This document shows, one piece after another, positions 8,401 through 16,326 of a DNA stretch of 64,000 nucleotides; the first letter of the stretch is position 1, and each line of letters begins with the position of its first letter. The stretch spans positions 186,001 to 250,000 of the forward strand of contig JAEBDY010000005.1 in assembly GCA_049997955.1 (NCBI GenBank). The letters are read 5' to 3'. The notes under the pieces are model-generated. The model was given only the letters and a program-made list of their open reading frames with translations. It ran no database searches and was not told the DNA's origin. Both the position numbers and the translations under genes were made by a program. The DNA comes from Umezawaea sp049997955. GTDB lineage: Bacteria > Actinomycetota > Actinomycetes > Mycobacteriales > Pseudonocardiaceae.

Positions 8401-9468
8401 GCGACCGGGTGGCAGACGCTCACCTTCTCCGAGCCGGTGCAGATCCAGGCGGGCAAGACCTACGTCGCCTCCTACCGGACGCCGACCGGGCACTACGCCG
8501 CGGACGGCGGGTACTTCGCGACCAAGGGAGCCGGACGGGGCGTCGTGACGGCGCCGAGTTCGATCGCCGCCAACGGCCAGGGCGTCTTCCAGTACGGCGG
8601 GGGATTCCCGAGCAGCTCCTACAACGACACCAACTACTGGGTCGACGTGACCGTCGCGACCGACGGGGCCGACGTGACGGGACCGACCGTCTCCGCCAGG
8701 ACCCCCGCCGCGAACGCGACCGGGGTGTCCACCGGAACCGGTGTCACGGCGACCTTCGACGAGCCGGTCGACGCGGAGTCGGTCAACCTGGCGGTGACCG
8801 CCAACGGCGGCGGCGCCGTGGCGGGCACGACCCAGGTGACTCCGGACGGCACCACCGTGAGCTTCGCGCCCTCCGCCGAGTTGGCGGGCAGCACGACGTA
8901 CACGGTCACCGTCACGGCGACCGACCTGCAGGGCAACGCGATGCTCGCTCCGCACACGTGGACCTTCACCACCGGCACCGCGGGCGCGTGCCCGTGCACG
9001 CTGTTCCGCGCGGTGGACACCCCGGCGGTGACGGCGATGGACTCGCCGGTGGAGCTGGGCATGAGGATCACGCCTTCGCGGAACGGCACGATCACCGGGA
9101 TTCGCTACTACAAGACAGTGAACGACCCCGGCACGCACACCGGTTCGCTGTGGTCCTCGACCGGTCAGCAGCTGGCCACCGGGACGTTCATCGGCGAGTC
9201 GGCGAGCGGGTGGCAGACGCTCACCTTCTCCTCGCCTGTCCCGGTGACCGCGGGCACCACCTACGTCGTGTCGTACCACTCCTCGGCGGGCAGGTACGGC
9301 TACACGGCGCAGTACTTCACGACCGACAAGACGAACGGGCCGCTCACCGCGCCCGCCACGACCGAGAACGCGCCGAACGGCGTGTACCGGTACGGCGGAG
9401 GCGGAACAATGCCGAGCGACAACGGCGGTGGCAGCAACTACTGGGTCGACGCCGTGTTCACCGACTAG
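5449..9468 (+). CDS. Large secreted protein: DMFase-beta-like domain, Ig-like domains and three DUF4082 modules
   Basis: 1339 residues. An Arg-rich N-terminus plus hydrophobic core (about residues 8-38, ending VAVAGP) is a secretion signal. Residues about 40-540 resemble the N,N-dimethylformamidase beta-subunit/DUF6605 family (LRLGWYGGTGARK, YVSSGHDEYVNAAQR, MFMSGNEWFWKTRFE). Then follow an Ig-like domain (about 547-642) and an alternating array: DUF4082 (645-803), Big_5-like Ig (810-908), DUF4082 (912-1072), Big_5-like (1077-1178), DUF4082 (1180-1339). Each DUF4082 opens with CPCTxF. ATG 5449 was chosen over an upstream GTG (5353) because GGAGG lies just before it and the signal peptide then starts properly. 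The function is unknown; an extracellular glycan-linked hydrolase is inferred from context. Confidence 0.85.
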   Translation: MDRPVRRVRWGRRARIGVIVSSLIGSIAVVTAPVAVAGPCDPPNNAIVCENSKAGTPRGDWFIETVYGDIEGFGTQASVQPGERLDFKIKTPSTDYTVDILRLGWYGGTGARKVATLNPTVSLPQSQPQCGYQSSFGLVDCGNWKVSTNWQVPSTAVPGFYVANFVRNDDSGASQFPFVVRSDSSHSDIVVQTSDQTWQAYNKYGDRPGVNEFNLYEGGFAGSADGRAYKVSYNRPYRNGGTASFLNAEYPLIRWLERNGYDVSYLSGVDVTRNPALLRNHKVYVSSGHDEYVNAAQRTGVEQARAAGVNMMFMSGNEWFWKTRFENSTDGTNTAYRTLVCYKETKANAKIDPSPEWTGTWRDPRFSPPSDAGKPENAITGTLFMVNGYRADALEVPAVHGRNRFWRNTPLATATTKTTFPAGTLGYEWNVDPDNNFRPAGAVPLSDTTVTVDDGQLLLDNGHFYGGGPATHKMTLYRDQTSRALVWGAGTVQWSWGLDGDHLYPSGAPTTTPTSTAMQQATVNLLADMSVQPQSLMSGLTLAVKSTDTTGPSAVITSPAAGSTVPAGSQITISGTATDSGGGRVGSVEVSIDGGATWRRAAGLDTWTYSWSPSTLGPVSIRVRASDDSANLGATATANVTVGAQQCPCTVFGNQTPPVVDSGDAAAVEVGMKFRTSVNATVTGVRFYKSAANTGSHTGSLWSSSGQRLATGTYSAESATGWQTLNFAQPVQIRTGQTYITSYSTTTGHYAVGAGYFNGKGAGVVPVTAPSTADAGGNGVFRYGSGFPDSSFNGGNYWVDVVITTAGADNSPPSVSSTSPAANSTGHHTDQDVTTTFSEPVDPASVTFTVTSGQTSVPGTVSVDDNVVRFTPTNLLLANTSYTATANATDGFGNVLASPKTWSFTTGAGPAPCPCTIFGQTTPASSDTNDPSDVELGVKFTSSTNAVVTGVRFYKSAANTGTHIGSLWLSTGQRLAYGNFANETATGWQTLTFSEPVQIQAGKTYVASYRTPTGHYAADGGYFATKGAGRGVVTAPSSIAANGQGVFQYGGGFPSSSYNDTNYWVDVTVATDGADVTGPTVSARTPAANATGVSTGTGVTATFDEPVDAESVNLAVTANGGGAVAGTTQVTPDGTTVSFAPSAELAGSTTYTVTVTATDLQGNAMLAPHTWTFTTGTAGACPCTLFRAVDTPAVTAMDSPVELGMRITPSRNGTITGIRYYKTVNDPGTHTGSLWSSTGQQLATGTFIGESASGWQTLTFSSPVPVTAGTTYVVSYHSSAGRYGYTAQYFTTDKTNGPLTAPATTENAPNGVYRYGGGGTMPSDNGGGSNYWVDAVFTD

Positions 9469-9483
9469 GGGAGGAAGCAGGAA

Positions 9484-10530
9484 GTGTCTTCAGTTGACGT
9501 GGTGATCCCGTGCTACCGGTACGGTGCGGTCTTGCCGACGGCGGTGCGCAGCGTGTTGGACCAGCCGGGCGTGGACGTCCGGGTCCTGGTGATCGACGAT
9601 GCCTCCGGTGACGGGAGCGCCGACGTCGCCAGGGAGCTCGCCGCGGCGGACAGCCGGGTCGAGGTCTGGGAGCACGAGACCAACAAGGGTCACATCGCCA
9701 CGTACAACGAAGGCCTGCTGGGGTGGGCGTCCGCGGACTACTGCGCTCTGCTGTCCGCGGACGACGCCCTCACCCCCGGTGCGCTCAAGCGGGCGGCCGA
9801 CCTGATGGACGCCCACCCCGAGGTGGGGTTCGTCTACGGCCGCCCGCTGCACTGGGACGGCAGCGACCCGCTGCCGACCGCCCGCACCGAGCCGCAGGGC
9901 TGGACCGTCTACAAGGGACGATCCTGGCTGCGTCGGCGCTTCGAGGTCGGGGACGGCTGCATCACCTCGCCGGAGGTGGTCGTCCGCACCTCGTTGCAGC
10001 AGAAGATCGGCGGTTACGACCCGGAGTTGCCGCACTCCGGCGACATCGAGATGTGGATGCGGTTCGCGCTGCACGCCGACGTCGGCTACCTCAAGGGAGT
10101 CGACCAGGCGTACTACCGGCTGCACGGCAACAACATGTCCGTCTCCTACTACTCGGCGTCCGGTGTGGGCGACCTGCGGCAGCGCCTGGTCGCCTACACC
10201 GCGCTGCTCGACCGGGCCAACGGCGAGTTCCCCGAGGGCCGTGAACTCGAAACGGGCCTGCGCCGCGTGCTCGCCAAGGACGCGCTCCGCCGAGCGGGCC
10301 GCGCCTACGACAAGGGGCAGGCGGAGGTCGAACCGGTCGAGGAGCTCGTCGCGTTCGCGCGGGAAGCCTACGGGGACGCGGAGAAGCTGCCCGAGTGGCA
10401 CACGCTCCGCCTGAGGCAGCGCCTCGGCACCCGCGCCGCGAGAGCGCTGCGCCCACTCGTGCTCACCGCCGCGGCCCGCCGCGTGCGGCAGATGTACCGG
10501 GTGAGGCAGTGGAAGCGTGCGGGGGTCTGA
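9484..10530 (+). CDS. Glycosyltransferase family 2
   Basis: 348-residue cytoplasmic GT-A glycosyltransferase transferring a sugar from a nucleotide donor to the growing lipid-linked repeat unit. It begins VDVVIPCYRYG; the donor-binding VIDDASGDGSAD and the metal-binding acidic cluster SADDA (DxD-like, about residue 96) are visible, followed by a GDIEMWMR acceptor/catalytic-base region. The GTG start at 9484 has a GGGGAGGAAG ribosome site. It lies 15 bp after the secreted protein and overlaps the following acyltransferase by 14 bp, so all three are probably co-transcribed. Confidence 0.9.
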   Translation: MSSVDVVIPCYRYGAVLPTAVRSVLDQPGVDVRVLVIDDASGDGSADVARELAAADSRVEVWEHETNKGHIATYNEGLLGWASADYCALLSADDALTPGALKRAADLMDAHPEVGFVYGRPLHWDGSDPLPTARTEPQGWTVYKGRSWLRRRFEVGDGCITSPEVVVRTSLQQKIGGYDPELPHSGDIEMWMRFALHADVGYLKGVDQAYYRLHGNNMSVSYYSASGVGDLRQRLVAYTALLDRANGEFPEGRELETGLRRVLAKDALRRAGRAYDKGQAEVEPVEELVAFAREAYGDAEKLPEWHTLRLRQRLGTRAARALRPLVLTAAARRVRQMYRVRQWKRAGV

Positions 10531-11590
10531 CCTCCGTCTGCCGTCACTGACCGGTCTGCGGTTCCTGGCCGCCCTGGCTGTGTTCGGCTTCCACCTCAAC
10601 GCGCTGGGGCTGTTCGACGGAGGCCCCGCGGAATCCGCGATGGGCCTCCTGTTCGGTCCCGGCGCCATCGGCGTCAGCTTCTTCTTCGTGCTGTCCGGAT
10701 TCGTCCTCACGTGGTCGGCGCGCCCGAACGACACCGCGGTGTCGACGTGGCGCCGCCGCGCCGCGCGCGTGTTCCCGAACCACGTCGTGACGTGGTCCCT
10801 CGCCGCCGTCGGGCTGCTCCTGCTCGGCGTCCACGAGGTCTCGCCGCTCACGGTGCTGCTGGGGCTGTTATTGGTGCAGGCCTGGGTTCCGGTGCAGGAC
10901 GTGTACTTCGCCGTCAACACCCCGGCCTGGTCACTCTCGTGCGAGCTTGCCTTCTACGTGGCGTTCCCCCTGCTGCTGCGGGGAATCGACGCCGTGCGGA
11001 CGCGGTGGCTCTGGCCGCTGGCCTGCGCGCTGGTGCTGGTGGTGCTCCTGGTGCCCGTCGCCGCCCTGCCCCTGTCCGCCGAGGCGGCCTACTGGCTGGT
11101 GTACATCTGCCCGCTCACGCGCGTGCCGGAGTTCGCGCTGGGCATGGTCATGGCGCGGATCGTCCGGCAGGGCAGGTGGATCGGCGTCGGGCTGCTGCCC
11201 GCGTTCGCCCTGTTCCTCGTGGCCTACTTCGCGTCCGCGCACCTGCCCGGGACCTTCGGCTACGTCGCCGGGACCATCGTCCCGCTGGCGCTGCTGATCC
11301 CCGCGGCCGCGGTGGCGGACGTCCACGGCGGCAGGTCGCCGTGGCGCGGCCGGACCTGGGTGCGGCTCGGCGAGCTGTCGTTCGCCTTCTACCTGGTGCA
11401 CCACGCGGTGATCCGCACGCTCGCGGAGGCCCTGGAGGAGACCGACCTGCCCCGCCCGCCCGCGGCGCTCGCCGCGGCGGTCATGTTCCTGGTGTCGCTG
11501 GGCGTCGCCTGGCTGCTGCACCGGCTGGTGGAGCGGCCGGCGTACCGGCTGCTCACCCGGGGGCGAGGTCAGCCGGTCCAGGCGGTGTAG
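10517..11590 (+). CDS. Acyltransferase family 3 membrane protein (with a TTA codon)
   Basis: 357-residue integral membrane O-acyltransferase with about ten hydrophobic segments. The N-terminal signature LPSLTGLRFLAALAVFGFH contains the conserved His, and NTPAWSLSCELAFYVAFP is a second family landmark. It likely acetylates or otherwise acylates the polysaccharide repeat unit at the membrane. The GTG start overlaps the upstream gene. Codon 118 is TTA (10868-10870), very rare in this base composition and a potential bldA-tRNA control point. Its 3' end overlaps the convergent glycosyltransferase by 22 bp (11569-11590). Confidence 0.9.
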   Translation: MRGSDLRLPSLTGLRFLAALAVFGFHLNALGLFDGGPAESAMGLLFGPGAIGVSFFFVLSGFVLTWSARPNDTAVSTWRRRAARVFPNHVVTWSLAAVGLLLLGVHEVSPLTVLLGLLLVQAWVPVQDVYFAVNTPAWSLSCELAFYVAFPLLLRGIDAVRTRWLWPLACALVLVVLLVPVAALPLSAEAAYWLVYICPLTRVPEFALGMVMARIVRQGRWIGVGLLPAFALFLVAYFASAHLPGTFGYVAGTIVPLALLIPAAAVADVHGGRSPWRGRTWVRLGELSFAFYLVHHAVIRTLAEALEETDLPRPPAALAAAVMFLVSLGVAWLLHRLVERPAYRLLTRGRGQPVQAV

Positions 11591-12354
11591 TAGCTGTCCT
11601 CGTTCACCAGGTACCGCACCGTCGGCTCGGGGACGTGCTCGACGACGTGCCGCTTCGCCAGCCGGTGCACGAACTCCCAGTCCTCCTTGGGAAGCGTGGA
11701 CTTCGTGCGGGGCAGCAGGCTGAACACCACGTCGGGGGAACGGCGCACCACCAGCGAGTTCGCGTCCACGTACGGGGTGCCGTCGCGGAAGGTGCGGCGG
11801 TCGAACTCCTCGGTCAGCACGTCCAGCACCGAACCGTCCGCACGACGCCGCTCCACGGCCGTGTAGACCACGTCGGCGCCGCGGGACAGCCCCGCCAGCG
11901 CCAGTTCGAGGTGGTCCGGCCGCCAGGTGTTGTCGTCGTCCAGGAACGCCAGGAAGCGCGACCCGGTCAGCCGGATGCCGACGTTGCGCACCAGCCCCAG
12001 CACGGCGGTGTTGCGCGACAGGCTCACGGCGCGCAGCCGGGGGTCCTCGGGCAGCGCGGGGAGCCCGGCGCCGTCGTCCACCACGATGACGGTCTGGTCC
12101 GCCACGGTCTGGGCGAGCGCCGACTCGACGGCGTTCACCAGCAGTTCCGGGCGCCGGTAGGTCGGGATGACCGTGGCCACGAGCGGCTGCCCCGGTGTGC
12201 GGCCGAGCCGGGCGACCTCCGCGTCCTCGAAGCGGCGCAGCGCGGGCACCTGGCGGCCGAGCGCCACCTGGTTGCGGGCCTCGTGCATCGGCCACAGGCC
12301 GAACGCGTCGCGGAGGGCTTTCCGCGCGGTCGCGGAGACGGCGTTGCGGTTCAC
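11569..12354 (-). CDS. Glycosyltransferase family 2
   Basis: 261-residue GT-A transferase. The core motifs are ATVIPTYRRPELL, VIVVDDGAG and FLDDDNTWRPDHLE (metal-binding DDD). It starts at GTG 12354, overlapping the flippase stop by 4 bp, and is the last gene of the leftward wzz-wzy-wzx-GT operon. Residues 1-45 before the GT core are helical and basic. A longer open frame upstream is only the shadow of the flippase gene. The acceptor and donor cannot be told from sequence. Confidence 0.88.
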   Translation of the reverse strand: MNRNAVSATARKALRDAFGLWPMHEARNQVALGRQVPALRRFEDAEVARLGRTPGQPLVATVIPTYRRPELLVNAVESALAQTVADQTVIVVDDGAGLPALPEDPRLRAVSLSRNTAVLGLVRNVGIRLTGSRFLAFLDDDNTWRPDHLELALAGLSRGADVVYTAVERRRADGSVLDVLTEEFDRRTFRDGTPYVDANSLVVRRSPDVVFSLLPRTKSTLPKEDWEFVHRLAKRHVVEHVPEPTVRYLVNEDSYYTAWTG

Positions 12355-13799
12355 GCGGCCACCGCCACGGGGGACCTGCCGGGCAGGAGGGAACGCATGG
12401 GGAACACCACCGGGAGGTAGACGGCGACGGCGACGAGGCCGCCCACCGCGAGTTGGGCGAAGGAACCGTCCACGACGGAGCGGACGGCGAACGCGGACGC
12501 CACGACCAGGACGCCGCCGACCAGCGGCCTGCGGCAGGCGACGAACGTCGCCCACAGCCGGACGCCCCGGCGTTCGAGCACGACGATGAACGCGGGCAGC
12601 ACGATGAGCGTCGCCACTCCGAGCAGCGCGAGGCACGCTCCCCGGATGCCGTCGAGCCTGGTGGCGATGAGCAGGGCGGGCAGCATCGCCACGAGCCACA
12701 TCGCTTGGAGAGCAAGGAGGACGCGGTTGCCGTCGAGCGCGACGAGCAGGTCGTAGCCGATGAACAGCACCACCCGGACGAGGCCGAGCACCGCGAGGAT
12801 CTGCAGCGCCTGCGCGGCGGGCACCCACTTCTCGCCGTACACGAACGACAGCGCGGGCTCGGCGTAGCAGGCCAGCAGCGCGCACACGGGGATCGTGGCG
12901 GCCATCAGCAGGCCGACCCCGCGGGCGAGGGACTGCTCCAGCTGGGCGGGGTTGTCGCGCAACCGCGAGAACCCGGCCAGGGAGACCCGGCGGGCGGCCT
13001 CGGAGAAGACCTGGAGGGGCAGGCTGGACTGGTTGAACGCCATCAGGTAGAGGCCGAGCGTGACCTCGTCGGTCATCGCGCCGATGGCGATCTTGTCGAC
13101 GTTGGTCACCGACAGGACGAGCAGGCTCGACCCGGCCAGCGGCAGGCCGAACCGGACCAGGTCCTTGGCGATCGCGGGCTCCCAGCCGGGGCGGACCCGG
13201 ACCGGGCACAGCAGGAGGTAGACGGCGACCGAGACGACGTTGCCCGCGATCTGGCCGATCGCGAAGCTCATCGCGCCCCAGCCGCTCACCGCGAGCGTGA
13301 TGGTGATCGAGGTGCTGACCGTGAACGAGCTGAGGTCGGTGAGGAACCGCCGCGCCTGCATGAACTCGCGGTTCAGGATGGTCGCTGGCACGACCGCGAT
13401 CCCGTCCAGCACCACCGCGAAGCACAGCACCCGCAGGACACCGACCGCGGACGGGCTCCCCATCGCCTCGCAGAACGCGGGCGCCGCGAACCAGACCACC
13501 CCGTAGAGGGCCGTGCTGGTGCCCGCGGCGATCGTCATGGCGGTCGGGGCGAACTCCCGCACGTCGCGTTCCCAGCGGACCAGCGCGAGGCTCACGCCCA
13601 GTTCGTTGAACGCCTGAAGCAGGGTCATGGCGACCAGCGCGACGGCGAACACGCCGTAGTCCGCGGGGGAGAGCAGCCTGGCGAGCACGATGCCGGAGAT
13701 GAGCACCCCGAGCCGCAGCACGACGTTGTTCAACAGGCTCCACAGCGCGCCGCGGCCGACCTTGCTGCCGATCGAGGGGTCCTGCTGCTCGGCTGTCAT
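12351..13799 (-). CDS. Oligosaccharide flippase, Wzx-like (MOP superfamily)
   Basis: 482-residue polytopic membrane protein with about 12-14 hydrophobic segments, expected to flip undecaprenyl- or polyprenyl-linked repeat units across the membrane. The N-terminal VGRGALWSLLNNVVLRLGVLI and LLSPADYGVFAVALV segments are typical of polysaccharide flippases of the RfbX/MOP group. The start ATG at 13799 overlaps the polymerase stop (13796-13799) and the stop overlaps the next GTG, so the three are translationally coupled. With Wzy and Wzz alongside, this supports a Wzx/Wzy-dependent assembly route. Confidence 0.87.
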   Translation of the reverse strand: MTAEQQDPSIGSKVGRGALWSLLNNVVLRLGVLISGIVLARLLSPADYGVFAVALVAMTLLQAFNELGVSLALVRWERDVREFAPTAMTIAAGTSTALYGVVWFAAPAFCEAMGSPSAVGVLRVLCFAVVLDGIAVVPATILNREFMQARRFLTDLSSFTVSTSITITLAVSGWGAMSFAIGQIAGNVVSVAVYLLLCPVRVRPGWEPAIAKDLVRFGLPLAGSSLLVLSVTNVDKIAIGAMTDEVTLGLYLMAFNQSSLPLQVFSEAARRVSLAGFSRLRDNPAQLEQSLARGVGLLMAATIPVCALLACYAEPALSFVYGEKWVPAAQALQILAVLGLVRVVLFIGYDLLVALDGNRVLLALQAMWLVAMLPALLIATRLDGIRGACLALLGVATLIVLPAFIVVLERRGVRLWATFVACRRPLVGGVLVVASAFAVRSVVDGSFAQLAVGGLVAVAVYLPVVFPMRSLLPGRSPVAVAA

Positions 13800-15127
13800 G
13801 GGCGCACCTCTTCAGGTCTGGTCGCCCGCTCGTCCTTCACCGCGCGCAGCAGGGCTCCGCTGGACCCCATGAGGAGGAAGGCGAACCCGCTCGCGACGGA
13901 GAAGGCCAGCAGGTCGAAGGTGGCGGCGGAGATCGCCGGGATGGTGAGGCAGGCGGTGAGCGTGATGCCGAGTTCGCGGGTCTGCGGGTCCTTGCTCAGC
14001 AGCCGGGCGCGCACCGCGGCGTAGCCCGCCGCGAGGAACAGGAAGATGAGGGCGGCGAGGCCGATCATCCCGGCCATCACCATCGTGCCCAGGTACTGGT
14101 TGTCCAAGTAGCCGTACTTGGTCGGCAGGTACGTGCCCATGCCGCGACCGAGCCACAGGTGCTGGGCTATCTCCTCGCCCGCGCGGTCGATCGCCCTGGT
14201 GCGGCTGCCGGTGCTCGGGTCGATGGCGATGTTGGTGAACAGCGCGATGATCGTGCCGACCAGTCCCGGCACCAGGCCGCGCAGCGCGACGAGGAAGACC
14301 GCGCACGCGATGACCGCCCGGATTCGACGGCCCTTGCGCATGTGGGGGATGAGCACCAGCCCGGCCACGAACAGGCCCAGCACCGCCGAGCGGGACAGCG
14401 ACTGCATGGCGGCGACGGCCAGCACGCCCAACGACAGCCACCAGCGGAGCTGCGGACCCCCGTAGTCCTTGGCGCGGAACGCGTAGTGCAGCGCGAGCGG
14501 CACCGCCATGGCGCAGACCACCCCGAACTCGATGGGGTGTTCGGCCGTACCCGCCGGACGGCGGAAGTTCGAGCGCTCCAGCACGAACGAGATGTCGCCC
14601 GCGAGCTGGAGGCCGGGCAGCATCAGGTACTTCGTGAGGTCGAACCCCAGTGCGAACTGGAGGATGCCGACGACCGCCATGAAGGTCGAACCGCCGACGA
14701 GGACCTTGAGCACCCGGTCGATCCGCGCGAGACCGCGGACACCGTCGCACACGGCCAGGCCCACGCAGACGAACGCCATCAGCGTGATGAACGTCCGGTC
14801 GGTGGCCTTCAGCTCGTCCTCGGGGAGGTAGCCGTACGTGGCGTAGCCGTAGGTGGCCACCTGCGACAGCGCGAACAGGAAGAACGCGGTGCGCACGGCG
14901 CTGCGGCCCTTGGCCGCGCCCGCGTTGTCGAGCATCTGCGCGCAGAACCACACCACGCCCATGAGGAGCCCGACGAGCATCGCGGGCGTCATCGCGAGCG
15001 GCAGCTTCGCGAAGATGAGCCGGGCCGGGATCAACGTCATCGTCAGCGCGAAGAAGCACGCGAGGGTGGCTCCGTCGACACGGGTCGGGGACCGGGTGTC
15101 GTCCCGGAGGGCGAGCACGGCGGTCAC
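13796..15127 (-). CDS. O-antigen ligase/polymerase-like membrane protein (Wzy-like)
   Basis: 443-residue polytopic protein with about 12 hydrophobic segments and a long extracytoplasmic loop near residues 325-370, containing LWLGRGMGTYLPTKYGYLDN. This matches the Wzy_C/WaaL fold with its conserved Gly-Met-Gly stretch and His/Tyr residues. In this operon (after Wzz, before Wzx) a polymerase role is more likely than a ligase role because there is no LPS in actinomycetes. The GTG/ATG overlaps on both sides show coupling. Confidence 0.85.
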   Translation of the reverse strand: MTAVLALRDDTRSPTRVDGATLACFFALTMTLIPARLIFAKLPLAMTPAMLVGLLMGVVWFCAQMLDNAGAAKGRSAVRTAFFLFALSQVATYGYATYGYLPEDELKATDRTFITLMAFVCVGLAVCDGVRGLARIDRVLKVLVGGSTFMAVVGILQFALGFDLTKYLMLPGLQLAGDISFVLERSNFRRPAGTAEHPIEFGVVCAMAVPLALHYAFRAKDYGGPQLRWWLSLGVLAVAAMQSLSRSAVLGLFVAGLVLIPHMRKGRRIRAVIACAVFLVALRGLVPGLVGTIIALFTNIAIDPSTGSRTRAIDRAGEEIAQHLWLGRGMGTYLPTKYGYLDNQYLGTMVMAGMIGLAALIFLFLAAGYAAVRARLLSKDPQTRELGITLTACLTIPAISAATFDLLAFSVASGFAFLLMGSSGALLRAVKDERATRPEEVRP

Positions 15128-15939
15128 CCCGAGCGCTTGGGCCCGGTGGTGGCGGGCTTCATGCGCAGCGTCGGAGCTGCCCAGGGCGTGCTGTCGCCGT
15201 TCTGCGGCACCTCGTGCTTCGGCCAGCCGATGCCCTGGTCGTCATCGTCGTCGTCATCGCCGTCCGGGGGCGGAGCGGAGCCGTCGGCCTTGTCGGCCTT
15301 GTCCTTCCCGCCCTGCTTCTTGCGCCTCGCCTGCGCGCGGCTCTCCAGCCCGTACACGACGGTCAGCATGGCCGCGAGGCCGAGCACGACCGCGGCGCCC
15401 GCGGCGCGGAGCTTCCCGCCGCGCTGCGGTTCCGGCTTGGTCGGCTGGATCACCGTCTCGACCTTGATGAAGGTGCCGGGCGGGGCGAGCAGGGCGGTCT
15501 GCCTGTCCTCCAGGTCCTTCTGCACCCGCTCCAGCACCCGCGTGACGGTGCCCTTCGCCACCTCCTCGGAGGTGCTCTCGGCGACCACGTTGATGAACGG
15601 GCCGCCGATCTCGGCGCCGCTGATGACGTAGGTCGTGTCCTCGCCGTCGGCGCCGAGTTCCTTCTGCACGCTCTCGGTGGTGAGGCTCTGGATGATGATG
15701 GCCGCCGACACCCCGAGGCTCATGTCGAACGCCAGGAAGGGATTGGTGAGCCCGCGCTGCTTGGTCGCCTCGCTGCTGGCGCCCTCGGCGGGGGAGGTGA
15801 GGACGACGGTGCCCGTCGACTCGTAGCGCATCGGCACCGCGGCGTACGTGCCTGCGGCGAGGCCGAGCGTCACCACGAAGACGGGCACCGCGACGTACCA
15901 CCGCCGCAGCAAGACGACAATCGTCTTCCACAAGTCCAT
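15124..15939 (-). CDS. Wzz-like chain-length/copolymerase membrane protein without kinase domain
   Basis: About 271 residues. A first membrane segment (WYVAVPVFVVTLGLAAGTYAA, about 13-35), an extracellular alpha/beta domain, and a second membrane segment (AAGAAVVLGLAAMLTVVYGL, about 173-193) fit the Wzz family. The cytoplasmic tail is basic and then acidic, with a run of seven Asp, and carries no Walker motifs, so the tyrosine autokinase (BY-kinase) is not fused. I chose ATG 15939, with GGGA upstream; an in-frame GTG at 15969 would add 10 residues but has no ribosome site. It heads the leftward operon and should set the polymer length. Confidence 0.8.
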   Translation of the reverse strand: MDLWKTIVVLLRRWYVAVPVFVVTLGLAAGTYAAVPMRYESTGTVVLTSPAEGASSEATKQRGLTNPFLAFDMSLGVSAAIIIQSLTTESVQKELGADGEDTTYVISGAEIGGPFINVVAESTSEEVAKGTVTRVLERVQKDLEDRQTALLAPPGTFIKVETVIQPTKPEPQRGGKLRAAGAAVVLGLAAMLTVVYGLESRAQARRKKQGGKDKADKADGSAPPPDGDDDDDDDQGIGWPKHEVPQNGDSTPWAAPTLRMKPATTGPKRSG

Positions 15940-16222
15940 CCGCGTCCCAACGATGGCGGGTTGCCCCACGGCGCCGGACAGCGCAGTGGCCTACTGCATG
16001 ACGAATCGGCCCGGTCCGCCCGGTCGTTACTCGACGTGACCCCCGCAACTTCTGCGAACTTCCGAAGCCGTGCGCGGAGATGGTCCGGATGAACCATGGC
16101 GAGCACCGTTCCCGAAGGGTACCGTCACGGAGGATTTGGGGGAACAGGGCGAGATCGCCACTCTCCGTTCACCCCACCAGGTGAGTATTCGCCATTCGGG
16201 GATGGCGTTTCTCGTGATCTCG

Positions 16223-16252
16223 TTGTGATCTTCGGGGAAATCTGCCTAAGGT
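16223..16252 (+). promoter_or_regulatory. Putative SigA-type promoter for the beta-helix lipoprotein
   Basis: In the 387-bp divergent gap between the Wzz and beta-helix genes, TTGTGA (16223-16228) and TAAGGT (16247-16252) are 18 bp apart. This places a start of transcription near 16259, about 68 bp before the ATG. It is a motif match only, with no experimental support. Confidence 0.4.
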
Positions 16253-16326
16253 ACCGGCGCCGAAGGATCATCAACCGTTCCCCGGTCGCCGCGGGGGGCG
16301 AAACGTACCCGGCTCGGAAGGATCTC

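Noticed and set aside
5425..9279. A 1284-codon open frame antisense to the large secreted protein
   Set aside because: It is the shadow of a GC-rich gene; it is Arg/Gly/Val/His-rich with no domain, no ribosome site and the sense strand has clear domains and a signal peptide.
12195..14024. Long plus-strand open frame opposite the flippase
   Set aside because: Composition is charged and low-complexity (Arg, Asp, His, Gln), and the minus strand encodes an evident membrane protein with coupled neighbours.
16096..16326. N-terminal extension of the beta-helix lipoprotein frame
   Set aside because: It precedes the ribosome site and signal peptide, and contains the likely promoter.
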